DNA of 64,000 nucleotides. Origin: Mycobacterium yunnanensis. Its GTDB lineage: Bacteria; Actinomycetota; Actinomycetes; Mycobacteriales; Mycobacteriaceae. The stretch lies in contig NZ_JACKVK010000003.1 in the NCBI RefSeq assembly GCF_025823185.1, positions 1 through 64,000 of the forward strand. Reading direction: 5' to 3'. Below the pieces are notes generated by a model. That model was not told the origin of the DNA. It did not search any database and saw only the letters and a list, made by a program, of their open reading frames with translations. The position numbers and the translations under genes were made by a program. Positions within the stretch are counted from its first letter, which is position 1. Each line of letters begins with the position of its first letter. Below, piece by piece: positions 54,365 to 62,110 of this stretch.

Positions 54365-54811
54365 CTACTTTCGGCCGGTGCTCAGCGGCAGCGGCGCGTT
54401 GGCACTGTCGAGGTGCTCGACGGTGCTGAAGATCAGCTCGGTGTCGCCGATGTTCTCGATGTCGTGCAACAGGTACTCTCCGGCACCGAAGTGGAAGTGG
54501 CGCGTCTCACCGGCCTCGTAGGACACCTCCCGCACGGTCCCGTCGAAGGTGTGCTGCCTGCTGCGGCCAGCGTTGACCGCCGTCCAGAAGTAGTCCAACA
54601 CGTGCCGGTGGGCGTGCCAGCGCTCGCCAGGCGCAAGTCGGATCTCCCAGACCCGCACCCGGTCGTTCTCGCTGAGGAGTCGTGACCCGACCTCGCCGTC
54701 GTGGGAGTGCTCTTTGAACTCCGCCTTGAGCCATTCGGGCCAACTGTCGAAGTTGGTGGAGATGAGTTTGCCGGCCAGGGGCAGGTCGGACAGGAAGCTG
54801 CTGTCGGTCAT
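54365..54811 (-). CDS. Cupin-domain protein
   Basis: This 148-residue single cupin has metal-ligand motif 1 LAPGERWHAHRHVLDYFW (G-x-x-x-x-H-x-H) and motif 2 GAGEYLLHDIENIGD, with a His. Members include small dioxygenases, isomerases and binding proteins. The N-terminal stretch SWPEWLKAEFKEHSHDGEVGSRLL is not typical of well-known ring-cleaving cupins. Context between the flavin reductase and the FAD monooxygenase suggests action on a hydroxylated intermediate. The reaction is unknown. Confidence 0.8.
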   Translation of the reverse strand: MTDSSFLSDLPLAGKLISTNFDSWPEWLKAEFKEHSHDGEVGSRLLSENDRVRVWEIRLAPGERWHAHRHVLDYFWTAVNAGRSRQHTFDGTVREVSYEAGETRHFHFGAGEYLLHDIENIGDTELIFSTVEHLDSANAPLPLSTGRK

Positions 54812-54839
54812 GGTGTCGTCCTTTGGGTTTGGGGATCGT

Positions 54840-56030
54840 TTACTTGCCGGGGCCGTAGAGTCCGAAGCGCAGGTCGGGATCGCCGGGTGTCCAGGTGTTG
54901 GTGAACTGCGAGCGTTCGCCCATGGCGACGACGCGGCGCAGTAGGGCGTCGCTCATCTGGAGCTGGGCGGGCTCCCACTTCACCAGGGCGGCGGCGACGT
55001 CACCGCCGGCCTCGGAGAGTGCGGCGGCCAACGCCCACCCGTCGGCAGCGGCCTTGGCCGTTCCCGCCGCGGCGTGCGGACGAGCCGCGCAGGCGGCGTC
55101 ACCGATCAGCGCCACCCGGCCCATGGCCATCCGCGCCGACCGGCTGTCGGAGACGACCTGCAGGTAGGGGGTCTCGGTGGCTTGGATGACGTTGGCGATC
55201 GCCGGTGCCAAGCGTTCGGCGGCCGTCTGCTTCATCTCGTCGACGTAGCGGTCCTGCACCTGGCCGGGGTGCACCGACACCGAGCCGGCGAAACCGCGCT
55301 TGTCGATGAGCATTTCGGTGAGGTCGGGTCCGGCCGGCACGTTGCGGTACCAGACGTAGTTCATCAGCCGGTCTTCGATGTCGAGGCTGCGCTCCCCGGG
55401 GATGGGGTACATCGTGATGTGGGAGTTGGGGATCACCTGGTAGGTGATGGCGTCCTGCAGCACCTCCCGCGTCGCGGCGTCGAGGTCGCGCAGCGCGACG
55501 GTGCCGCGCCACCCGACGTAGCCCGAGTAGTGCAGTCCCGATTCGGGGTCGAACCGTTGCCGGGCCACCGAGGTGACGCCGTCCGCGAACACCACCAGGT
55601 CGGCCGTTTCGCGGCGACCGCTGACGAAGCGGACGGTGACGCCGTCCTCGTCTTCGCCGAAGCCGCAGGCATATTCGCCGTAGTGGTAACGCTCGGTGCC
55701 GAAGTCGGCGAGCAGCGCCCGGTAGAACGTGCCCCACGAGGTGTAGGTCCAGGTGCACTCCTCGCGATACTCCACGTCACCCTCCGGCGTGAGGTACTGC
55801 ACCGCGGAGGTCGACGTGCTCAGGTCGGCGAGGTTCTGGGTGCTGCGCTCGGTGAACCAGCGCACCGTGTCCGGCTGCAGGACGATGCCGCTGCCTCGGC
55901 CGTCCAGCGCGGTGGGCGTGCGCTCGTACACGTCGACGGTGAACCCAAGGTCGCGCAGCAGCAGCGCGGCGGTGAGTCCGCCGATCGAGCCTCCGACGAC
56001 GATGGCATGCGAATTGGCGTAGTCGCTCAC
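54840..56030 (-). CDS. FAD-dependent aromatic hydroxylase (dihydroxypyridine hydroxylase-like)
   Basis: The 396-residue flavin monooxygenase has IVVGGSIGGLTAALLL for ADP binding, the middle motif VVFADGVTSVARQ and VALIGDAACAARPHAAAGTAKA for FAD. The GRGSGIVLQPDTV start of the second block and the overall pattern are closest to 2,6-dihydroxypyridine 3-monooxygenase-like enzymes of nicotine-type pathways. GTG 56030 overlaps the MFS stop by 4 bases. A second gene of the same kind lies at 60816, suggesting two hydroxylation steps or two substrates. The substrate is inferred only. Confidence 0.86.
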   Translation of the reverse strand: MSDYANSHAIVVGGSIGGLTAALLLRDLGFTVDVYERTPTALDGRGSGIVLQPDTVRWFTERSTQNLADLSTSTSAVQYLTPEGDVEYREECTWTYTSWGTFYRALLADFGTERYHYGEYACGFGEDEDGVTVRFVSGRRETADLVVFADGVTSVARQRFDPESGLHYSGYVGWRGTVALRDLDAATREVLQDAITYQVIPNSHITMYPIPGERSLDIEDRLMNYVWYRNVPAGPDLTEMLIDKRGFAGSVSVHPGQVQDRYVDEMKQTAAERLAPAIANVIQATETPYLQVVSDSRSARMAMGRVALIGDAACAARPHAAAGTAKAAADGWALAAALSEAGGDVAAALVKWEPAQLQMSDALLRRVVAMGERSQFTNTWTPGDPDLRFGLYGPGK

Positions 56031-57394
56031 GAGGTGCTCTTCTCGGACTGAAGGGGTTGTGCAGGAATGGAATCTGCGGGCAGGGCCTCTCCGCGAGTCT
56101 CCCTGCAGAACGCCAGGCCGACGACGGCGATCAGGCCGAAGGCGGCCACCACCGCGGTGGCGACGCCGAGGTTGCCGCCGAACCACGAGGTGGCGATGGC
56201 GCCTGCGGCGAGCGGCCCGAGGGCGGTGACGTAGCGGCCCACGCTGTTGCACACGGCGATGGCGGTGGCGCGAACGCTAGGCGGGAACAGTTCCGGGGCG
56301 TAGATGAACGTCCCGGACAGAGCGCCGAAGAGACCGAAGCCGAGAAGTGGCATCACGAACTGGTATTCGGTGTAACCGCGGTCGAAGGGGAAGGTCCACG
56401 CCACGGTCACCGCCGAGACGCCGAAGCTGACCAGGAAGGCCTTGCGACGGCCGATCGCATCGGCGATGAAGCCCCAGGAGGCGTACCCCACGATGCCGCC
56501 GGCGTTGAACAGCATGGCGGCGGTGGCCACGCGGTGATCGGCCAGGCCGGTCGGCAGATGTTCGGCCGCGGTGAGCTGACGGATGATCTGCGGGTACCAG
56601 GTGGACACGCTCCAGAACGTGATGAGTGCACCGGATGCGAGCGCCGTGCAGATCAGCATCGGCCTGCGGAACGGCGGGACCAGCAGCCTGCGAAGCACGA
56701 ATTGGTCCGCATCGGTACTGGTGCCGTTGATCCTTCGTTCCCGGCGCGCGGTCAGGTGGGCGTTGATCTCGGGAGGTTCGGGCACATAGCGGCGGATGAA
56801 CCACACCACCAATGCGGGCAGGCCCGCCAGTGCCAGCATCGGTCGCCAGCCGTGGCTACCCCACAGGGCGTAGGCCGCGGCCGCGGCGAAGAAGCCGGCG
56901 GCATAGCCCGACGTCATGATTCCGCCCGCACGGGCCCGGTACCGGTTGCGCCACGTCTCGGCGATCAGCGCGGCACCGACGGGTGCCTCCACTCCGGAGC
57001 CCAATCCCGCGACGAACCGCAGGATTCCGAGCTGCCACCAGGTGTCGGCGAAGGCCGCCAGTGCGCTGAACACGGCGTAGGTGAGGATGCCCAGCGACAG
57101 CACCCTGGTGCGGCCGAAGTAGTCGGCCAGGACGCCGAACAGGATTCCGCCCGTCGCCCACCCGATCAGGAACAGGGCCACGGTCATGCCGCCGTAGTAG
57201 CCGATCGTGGCGGGACCCGCCTGCAGACCGCTGTTGGGCAGCAGCTCGCTCATCGCCGGCCCGAGGACCAGGATGTAGAGGCTGCCTGCGAAACCGTCGA
57301 GACCCCAGCCCAGCGTGGTGCCCGCGAGGACCAGCCACTGGGTCCGGGTGATCTCCTTGCGCCACCCCGTCGGTGGTGCGGTACTCGATGTCAT
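56027..57394 (-). CDS. MFS transporter, aromatic acid:proton symporter-like
   Basis: The 455-residue protein has 12 helices. The MFS signature between helices 2 and 3 is GVLADYFGRTRVL. The segment GFIADAIGRRKAFL is its repeat in the second half. GWGLDGFAGSLYILVLGPAM in helix 1 carries the D-G-F/D motif typical of aromatic acid symporters of the BenK/PcaK type. It is probably the uptake system of the catabolic operon. ATG 57394 is 38 bases from the dehydrogenase gene. Confidence 0.88.
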   Translation of the reverse strand: MTSSTAPPTGWRKEITRTQWLVLAGTTLGWGLDGFAGSLYILVLGPAMSELLPNSGLQAGPATIGYYGGMTVALFLIGWATGGILFGVLADYFGRTRVLSLGILTYAVFSALAAFADTWWQLGILRFVAGLGSGVEAPVGAALIAETWRNRYRARAGGIMTSGYAAGFFAAAAAYALWGSHGWRPMLALAGLPALVVWFIRRYVPEPPEINAHLTARRERRINGTSTDADQFVLRRLLVPPFRRPMLICTALASGALITFWSVSTWYPQIIRQLTAAEHLPTGLADHRVATAAMLFNAGGIVGYASWGFIADAIGRRKAFLVSFGVSAVTVAWTFPFDRGYTEYQFVMPLLGFGLFGALSGTFIYAPELFPPSVRATAIAVCNSVGRYVTALGPLAAGAIATSWFGGNLGVATAVVAAFGLIAVVGLAFCRETRGEALPADSIPAQPLQSEKSTS

Positions 57395-57432
57395 GCGGAT
57401 TCCCTTCGTGCGACGAGTGATTCGATGTCGGA

Positions 57433-58911
57433 TCAGTTCAACCGGGTGGTTTCCCCACCGCCGTACCAATCGACGTGATCGGCGGCGGTGCGGACGACGA
57501 CGGTCTTGATCCAGGAGAAGTCGTCGAACGATTCGGATCCGGCGTCCTTGCCCAGGCCGGATTCCTTCACGCCGCCCCAGGGCAGGGACGGCTCGAGGCG
57601 GTGGTGGTCGTTGACCCAGACCATCCCCGCCACGATGGCGGAGGCGACGCGATGAGCGCGGCCGACGTCGGTGGTCCACACTCCGGCGCCGAGACCGTAG
57701 CGGTTGTCGTTCGCCATCCGTACGGCCTCGTCCTCGTCGTCGAACGGGATGACGACGGCGACCGGGCCGAAGATCTCCTCCATGGCGACGGTGTTGGCCA
57801 TGGTGGCGTCGGCGATCACGGTGGGTTCGAGGAAGAAGCCGTCCCGCAACGCTTCTGGCAGTTCGGGCACTCCGCCGCCAGCGGCGAGTCGGGCGCCTTC
57901 GTCGACGCCGGCGCGCATGAGGGCCTGAACCTTGTCGCGCTGGCGGGCGCTGATCAGCGGGCCGAGCTGCGTGTCGGCGTCGGTGGGATCACCGATGCGG
58001 ATGGCCCGGGCGCGGGCCGACAGGGTGGCGACGAACCGGTCGTAGACGTTGCGCTGCACCAGGAATCGCGAGCCGGCAACGCAAGATTGCCCGGCGGCGA
58101 CGAACGCGGAGAACGCCGCTCCCTCGGCGGCGACCACGGGGTCGACGTCGCCGAACACGATGACGGGAGTCTTGCCGCCGAGTTCGGCGGTGACGCGCGC
58201 GAAGCGCGACGCCGTAGCGACTGCCGCCGCGCGGCCCGCCTCGGTACCGCCGGTCAGCGTGATCTTCGCGACGTCGGGGTGCTGGGTGAGCCGGGCGCCG
58301 GCCTCCCTGGCGCCGGTGACCACGGTGACCACGCCGTCGGGCAGGCCGGCCTCGGCCATGACGTCGGCCAGCACGAGTGTCGTCAGCGGTGTCAGCTCCG
58401 AGGGTTTGACCACGACGGTGTTGCCGTTGGCCAGAGCGGCGGACACGCTGCGTGCCAGGATCAGCAGAGGGTGGTTGAAGGGCGTGATGATGCCGCAGAC
58501 GCCGAGCGGGCGGCGCTCCTGGTAGGTCAGGTACGGGCCGTCGCCGGGCAGCACGGCCTGGCGCTGGGCGGCCAGCAGTCCGGCGTTGTAACGGAACCAC
58601 TCCGGCACCCGGGACAACTGCGCGCGGGTCTCGGTGATCGGCCGCCCGTTGTTCTCGGCCTCCAGCGTGTAGAGCCGGTCGGCGTTGGCCTCGATCGCGT
58701 CGGCGATGCGCAACAGCAGGCGCGCTCGCTGGCTGCGCACCATCGCGGGCCAGGGCCCGCTGTCGAAGGCCGCCTTGGCCGTGGCGACGGCCGCGTCGAC
58801 GCCGGTGGCGCCGTGCTCGGCGACGGTCGCGATGACGGCGCCGGTGGCGGGGTTGAGGATGTCGCGGACGTCGGCGCTGGTGGCGTTGGCGCCGGGGACG
58901 GTGCTGGTCAT
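57433..58911 (-). CDS. NAD(P)-dependent aldehyde dehydrogenase
   Basis: The 492-residue enzyme has all ALDH residues: Asn146 in ITPFNHPLL, Glu243 in AELGGKTP and the nucleophile Cys277 in AGQSCVAGSRF. VAMEEIFGPVAVVIPF and NDHHRLEPSLPWGGVKESGLGKD complete the fold. It is the first gene of the leftward operon, starting 91 bases from the divergent PucR regulator. It probably oxidises an aldehyde released during ring breakdown. The frame continues upstream, but ATG 58911 fits family starts. Confidence 0.92.
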   Translation of the reverse strand: MTSTVPGANATSADVRDILNPATGAVIATVAEHGATGVDAAVATAKAAFDSGPWPAMVRSQRARLLLRIADAIEANADRLYTLEAENNGRPITETRAQLSRVPEWFRYNAGLLAAQRQAVLPGDGPYLTYQERRPLGVCGIITPFNHPLLILARSVSAALANGNTVVVKPSELTPLTTLVLADVMAEAGLPDGVVTVVTGAREAGARLTQHPDVAKITLTGGTEAGRAAAVATASRFARVTAELGGKTPVIVFGDVDPVVAAEGAAFSAFVAAGQSCVAGSRFLVQRNVYDRFVATLSARARAIRIGDPTDADTQLGPLISARQRDKVQALMRAGVDEGARLAAGGGVPELPEALRDGFFLEPTVIADATMANTVAMEEIFGPVAVVIPFDDEDEAVRMANDNRYGLGAGVWTTDVGRAHRVASAIVAGMVWVNDHHRLEPSLPWGGVKESGLGKDAGSESFDDFSWIKTVVVRTAADHVDWYGGGETTRLN

Positions 58912-58952
58912 GACTATGAGTGTCGTCACAGCCCGCGTGGCCCTCAATGTCG

Positions 58953-58986
58953 ACGAACACATCATCTGGCGAATGCTGTGTGTTCG
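58953..58986. promoter_or_regulatory. Divergent promoter palindrome between aldehyde dehydrogenase and PucR genes
   Basis: CGAACACA (58953-58960) and TGTGTTCG (58979-58986) are perfect arms around 18 bases. A nested GTGTTC-GA-GAACAC also begins at 58980. A related sequence (GAACAT...TCTGG.GAA.GT.TGTG) lies just before the second monooxygenase gene at 60795-60820. This is the probable binding site of the PucR regulator. Confidence 0.5.
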
Positions 58987-59002
58987 AGAACACCCCCGTG
59001 GA

Positions 59003-60790
59003 ATGCTGGTTGGCATGGCGGTGGATGCGGGGCGGCGGCCGGCGGCCGAACTGGTGACGTGGTTGAGCGCGCTGCGGGAGCTGAGTTCGGCGTCGACGTC
59101 GGCTGGCGACCTTCGCCACGTGCTCGACCTCGTCGCGGACACGGCGAGATCGCTTCTTGGCTATGACTTCTGCGGCGTCCTGACTCCGAACTCGGCCGGG
59201 GAAGCCCTCGTCATCAAGGGGTGGAGCGGACTGTCCGACGACTACGTGAATCGCGTCAACACCGACCGACCGGTCCGGCTCGGCAGCGGCTCACCGTCGA
59301 GCCAAGCCTTCGACACCGGCCAGCCCGTCGCCATCGGCGACATCGACGCCGAAGCCGAGTTCACCCCGTGGGGTGGCGTCGCCCGTGAACAGGGGTACCG
59401 CGCGATCATCTGCGTGCCGCTCGTCGCCGGTGACCAGATCCTGGGCACCCTCAACGGGTACTACGGCCCCGTGCACACCTTCACCAGCAGCGAGGTGGAA
59501 CGGCTGACCCTGCTGGCCAACCACGCCGCGATCGCGCTGACGTCGGCCAGCAGGCTCGACCAGCTGCGCCAACTCAACGAGTCGCTGCGCGAACAACGCG
59601 ACGCGCTGACCCGGTCGGAGCAGATCCACGAGCGCCTGCTGTCGGTGACGTTGCGGTCGGGCGGTCTCAGCGGCATCGCCGCGGTCGTCGCCGAGCTGAT
59701 CGGGCGCCCCGTGCTGATCGACGACGCCCGCAACGTCGTCCTCGCCACCGCCGGTGACGCCGCAGAGTTGCCCGACGACGACTGGCGCGCCACGGCCGTC
59801 GCCGACGCGTCGGTGGCGTCGGCTCCGGTGCTGCTCGACGGCCCCGACGGTTCGGCGTACTTCGTCTCCGTCGCCCGGCTGGGTGACGACGCGGTGGCCC
59901 GAATTTGGTTCCCCCGGGGGGAATCGGCACTCGATCCGGTCGGCGTCCGTGCCGTCGAACACGCGTCGATCGTGATCTCGCTCGAGCTGTTGCGCATTCG
60001 GACCGCGGCCGAAGTGGAGCACCGACTGCGCGGTGAGCTGCTGGCCGAGTTGTTCAGCAGCGGGCCGAGCATCTCCGATCAGCTGGTGCAGCGCGCTCAG
60101 CGGTTGGGTCACGACCCGACGCGACCCCACGTGGTGGTGGTGGGAGCACTTGGCTCCGCCGACGAGCCCGCCGACAGCCGGATCTATCAACGGTCGCTGA
60201 CCCTGGTCGCCGAACTCGCGCACTCGCGGCGGCCGCGGCCCCTCACCGCGATGCATCGCGGCAACGTCGTGACGCTGTGGCCGGCGGACGGTCAATCGGG
60301 GGAGGACGCGGCCGAATTGATCCGCCGGGCAATGGGTTCGGTGTCCCGGTCGGCGGACGCGACGGTCGCGGTCTCGGCACCGGGGGAGCACGGCTACAGC
60401 GAGGCGTACCGGACGGCGAAGGGCGCGCTGGACATCGCCATGCGCGCCGGGCGCACCAACACCGTGGTGCGACTGGAGGAGCTAGGCGTCCTCGGCCTGC
60501 TGCTCCAGCTCGAGGACTCCACGCAGTTGGTCGCGTTCGCGGGGCGCACGCTGGATCCGCTGCACGACTACGACACCGCCCACCGCACCGACCTGGTCCA
60601 GACGCTGCGCACCCACTTCGCCTGCAAGCTCGACCGCAGCCGAACGGCCGCCGCGTTGCACATTCACCCGAACACCGTCGCGCAACGGCTTCGCCGCATC
60701 GAACAGCTCTGCGACGCCGACCTCGCAGACCCGGCGGTGGCGTTGCAATTCAGTGCCGCGCTGACGGTGCTCGACGTGGCGAGCGTGTAG
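59003..60790 (+). CDS. GAF-PucR family transcriptional regulator
   Basis: The 595-residue protein has an N-terminal GAF domain (about 25-185, with AIICVPLVAGDQILGTLNGYY) and a short coiled coil. The C-terminal PucR/CdaR module has its helix-turn-helix in DRSRTAAALHIHPNTVAQRLRRIEQL. Such regulators usually activate purine, aromatic or sugar-acid catabolism on sensing a substrate. It is divergent from the aldehyde dehydrogenase operon and upstream of the second monooxygenase and the molybdenum hydroxylase, so it is the likely local controller. ATG 59003 or 59015 can start it. Confidence 0.87.
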   Translation: MLVGMAVDAGRRPAAELVTWLSALRELSSASTSAGDLRHVLDLVADTARSLLGYDFCGVLTPNSAGEALVIKGWSGLSDDYVNRVNTDRPVRLGSGSPSSQAFDTGQPVAIGDIDAEAEFTPWGGVAREQGYRAIICVPLVAGDQILGTLNGYYGPVHTFTSSEVERLTLLANHAAIALTSASRLDQLRQLNESLREQRDALTRSEQIHERLLSVTLRSGGLSGIAAVVAELIGRPVLIDDARNVVLATAGDAAELPDDDWRATAVADASVASAPVLLDGPDGSAYFVSVARLGDDAVARIWFPRGESALDPVGVRAVEHASIVISLELLRIRTAAEVEHRLRGELLAELFSSGPSISDQLVQRAQRLGHDPTRPHVVVVGALGSADEPADSRIYQRSLTLVAELAHSRRPRPLTAMHRGNVVTLWPADGQSGEDAAELIRRAMGSVSRSADATVAVSAPGEHGYSEAYRTAKGALDIAMRAGRTNTVVRLEELGVLGLLLQLEDSTQLVAFAGRTLDPLHDYDTAHRTDLVQTLRTHFACKLDRSRTAAALHIHPNTVAQRLRRIEQLCDADLADPAVALQFSAALTVLDVASV

Positions 60791-60815
60791 TCGAGAACAT
60801 GCTTCTGGAGAAAGT

Positions 60816-62045
60816 ATGTGCGCGCCGACATTGCCGCGCGCGACCATGCCGACGACGCTGGCCGTCATGACCACTGCCGCCGCCCACACGTTCACGGCGG
60901 CGATCGTCGGCGGGTCCGTCGGCGGACTCGCGGCCGCCCACGAATTGCGGTCCATCGGTGCCGACGTCACGGTCTACGAGCGTTCGGTCGACCGCACCCA
61001 GCCCCGTGGCGCAGGCATCGTCATGCAGCCCGAGGTCGAATCGCTGCTGTCCCGTCTCGGCGTCACGGTGCCGTCGGTCAGCGTTCGACTGCGCGAACGT
61101 CAACAGCTGCACCGCGACGGCCGGATCGGCCGATACGACGCGCCGCAGTGGATGACGGCGTGGGACACCCTCGACGCCACGCTGCGGGTGCCGCTCGGCG
61201 AGGTCTGCTACCGACTTGGCAGTGAACTCGAGGGTCTGAGTGCCGAAGACGTAGGTGTCACAGCCACATTCGACGATGGCTACAGGACGACCACCCACCT
61301 CGTCATCGGCGCAGACGGTGTCGGGTCCACGACCCGTCGCCTGCTGCACCTGCCGGGGGACGTCTCCTACGCCGGCTACGTCGCGTGGCGCGGACTGGAG
61401 CCGGAGGGCGCCCTGCCCGGTCACCTCGTCGACCTGCTCGCCGAACGGTTCACCTCCTTCGGCGCGCCCGGAATGCAGATGCTGTGCTATCTGGTTCCCG
61501 GCGCCAACGGAGAGCTCGAGCGCGGCTCGCGACGCGTCAACTGGGTCTGGTACGTCAACACCGCCGAGCGCTGCCTCGAGCGGTTCCTGACCGGCACGTC
61601 CGGCCGGCGCTACGACAACTTCCTGCCGCCGGGGGAGCTGACCGCGGAGAATCTGACCGAGGTCAGCACCCTGGCCGAGCGGACGCTGCCCGGCCCCTTC
61701 GTCGAACTGGTCGGGCGGTCGCGCGTGTTCATGCAACCGGTGTTCGACCTGCCGCCGTCCCGGATGGTCGCCGACCGCGTCATGCTGCTCGGCGACGCGG
61801 CCGGAACGGTGCGACCGCACACCGCCTCCGGCACGTCCAAGGCGCTTGGCGACGCCGCCACCCTGGCCGATGCCCTGCAGGGGTGGACGCCGCCCGCGAG
61901 CCTGCCCCGACGGCGACTCGCATCCTGGGAGGCGCACCGGCTCACGCACCTGGAATCGATCGCGCGGGCGGGCATCCGGTTGGCCGACCAATCACTGCTC
62001 GGCCCAGCAGGACCCGATCATTCGGCATGCGCCGATACCCGCTAA
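60816..62045 (+). CDS. FAD-dependent monooxygenase, second copy
   Basis: The protein has 409 residues from ATG 60816, which follows GGAGA at a good distance. ATG 60846 and 60867 are alternatives. It has AIVGGSVGGLAAAHEL, the motif LVIGADGVGSTTRR and VMLLGDAAGTVRPHTASGTSKAL. It belongs to the same hydroxylase class as the gene at 54840 but is clearly divergent from it. It probably hydroxylates an aromatic or heteroaromatic ring with NAD(P)H and O2. It is 26 bases after the regulator gene and 66 before the molybdenum hydroxylase. Confidence 0.84.
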   Translation: MCAPTLPRATMPTTLAVMTTAAAHTFTAAIVGGSVGGLAAAHELRSIGADVTVYERSVDRTQPRGAGIVMQPEVESLLSRLGVTVPSVSVRLRERQQLHRDGRIGRYDAPQWMTAWDTLDATLRVPLGEVCYRLGSELEGLSAEDVGVTATFDDGYRTTTHLVIGADGVGSTTRRLLHLPGDVSYAGYVAWRGLEPEGALPGHLVDLLAERFTSFGAPGMQMLCYLVPGANGELERGSRRVNWVWYVNTAERCLERFLTGTSGRRYDNFLPPGELTAENLTEVSTLAERTLPGPFVELVGRSRVFMQPVFDLPPSRMVADRVMLLGDAAGTVRPHTASGTSKALGDAATLADALQGWTPPASLPRRRLASWEAHRLTHLESIARAGIRLADQSLLGPAGPDHSACADTR

Positions 62046-62110
62046 CCGGTATTGGTGATGGTGGCCAGCAGCGTCGACGTGGAACGTGGTGAGAGGCGAA
62101 GGTGGACGAC

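Noticed and set aside
57475..59166. 563-codon plus-strand frame opposite the aldehyde dehydrogenase
   Set aside because: The minus strand has every aldehyde dehydrogenase catalytic residue. The plus frame is a compositional shadow.
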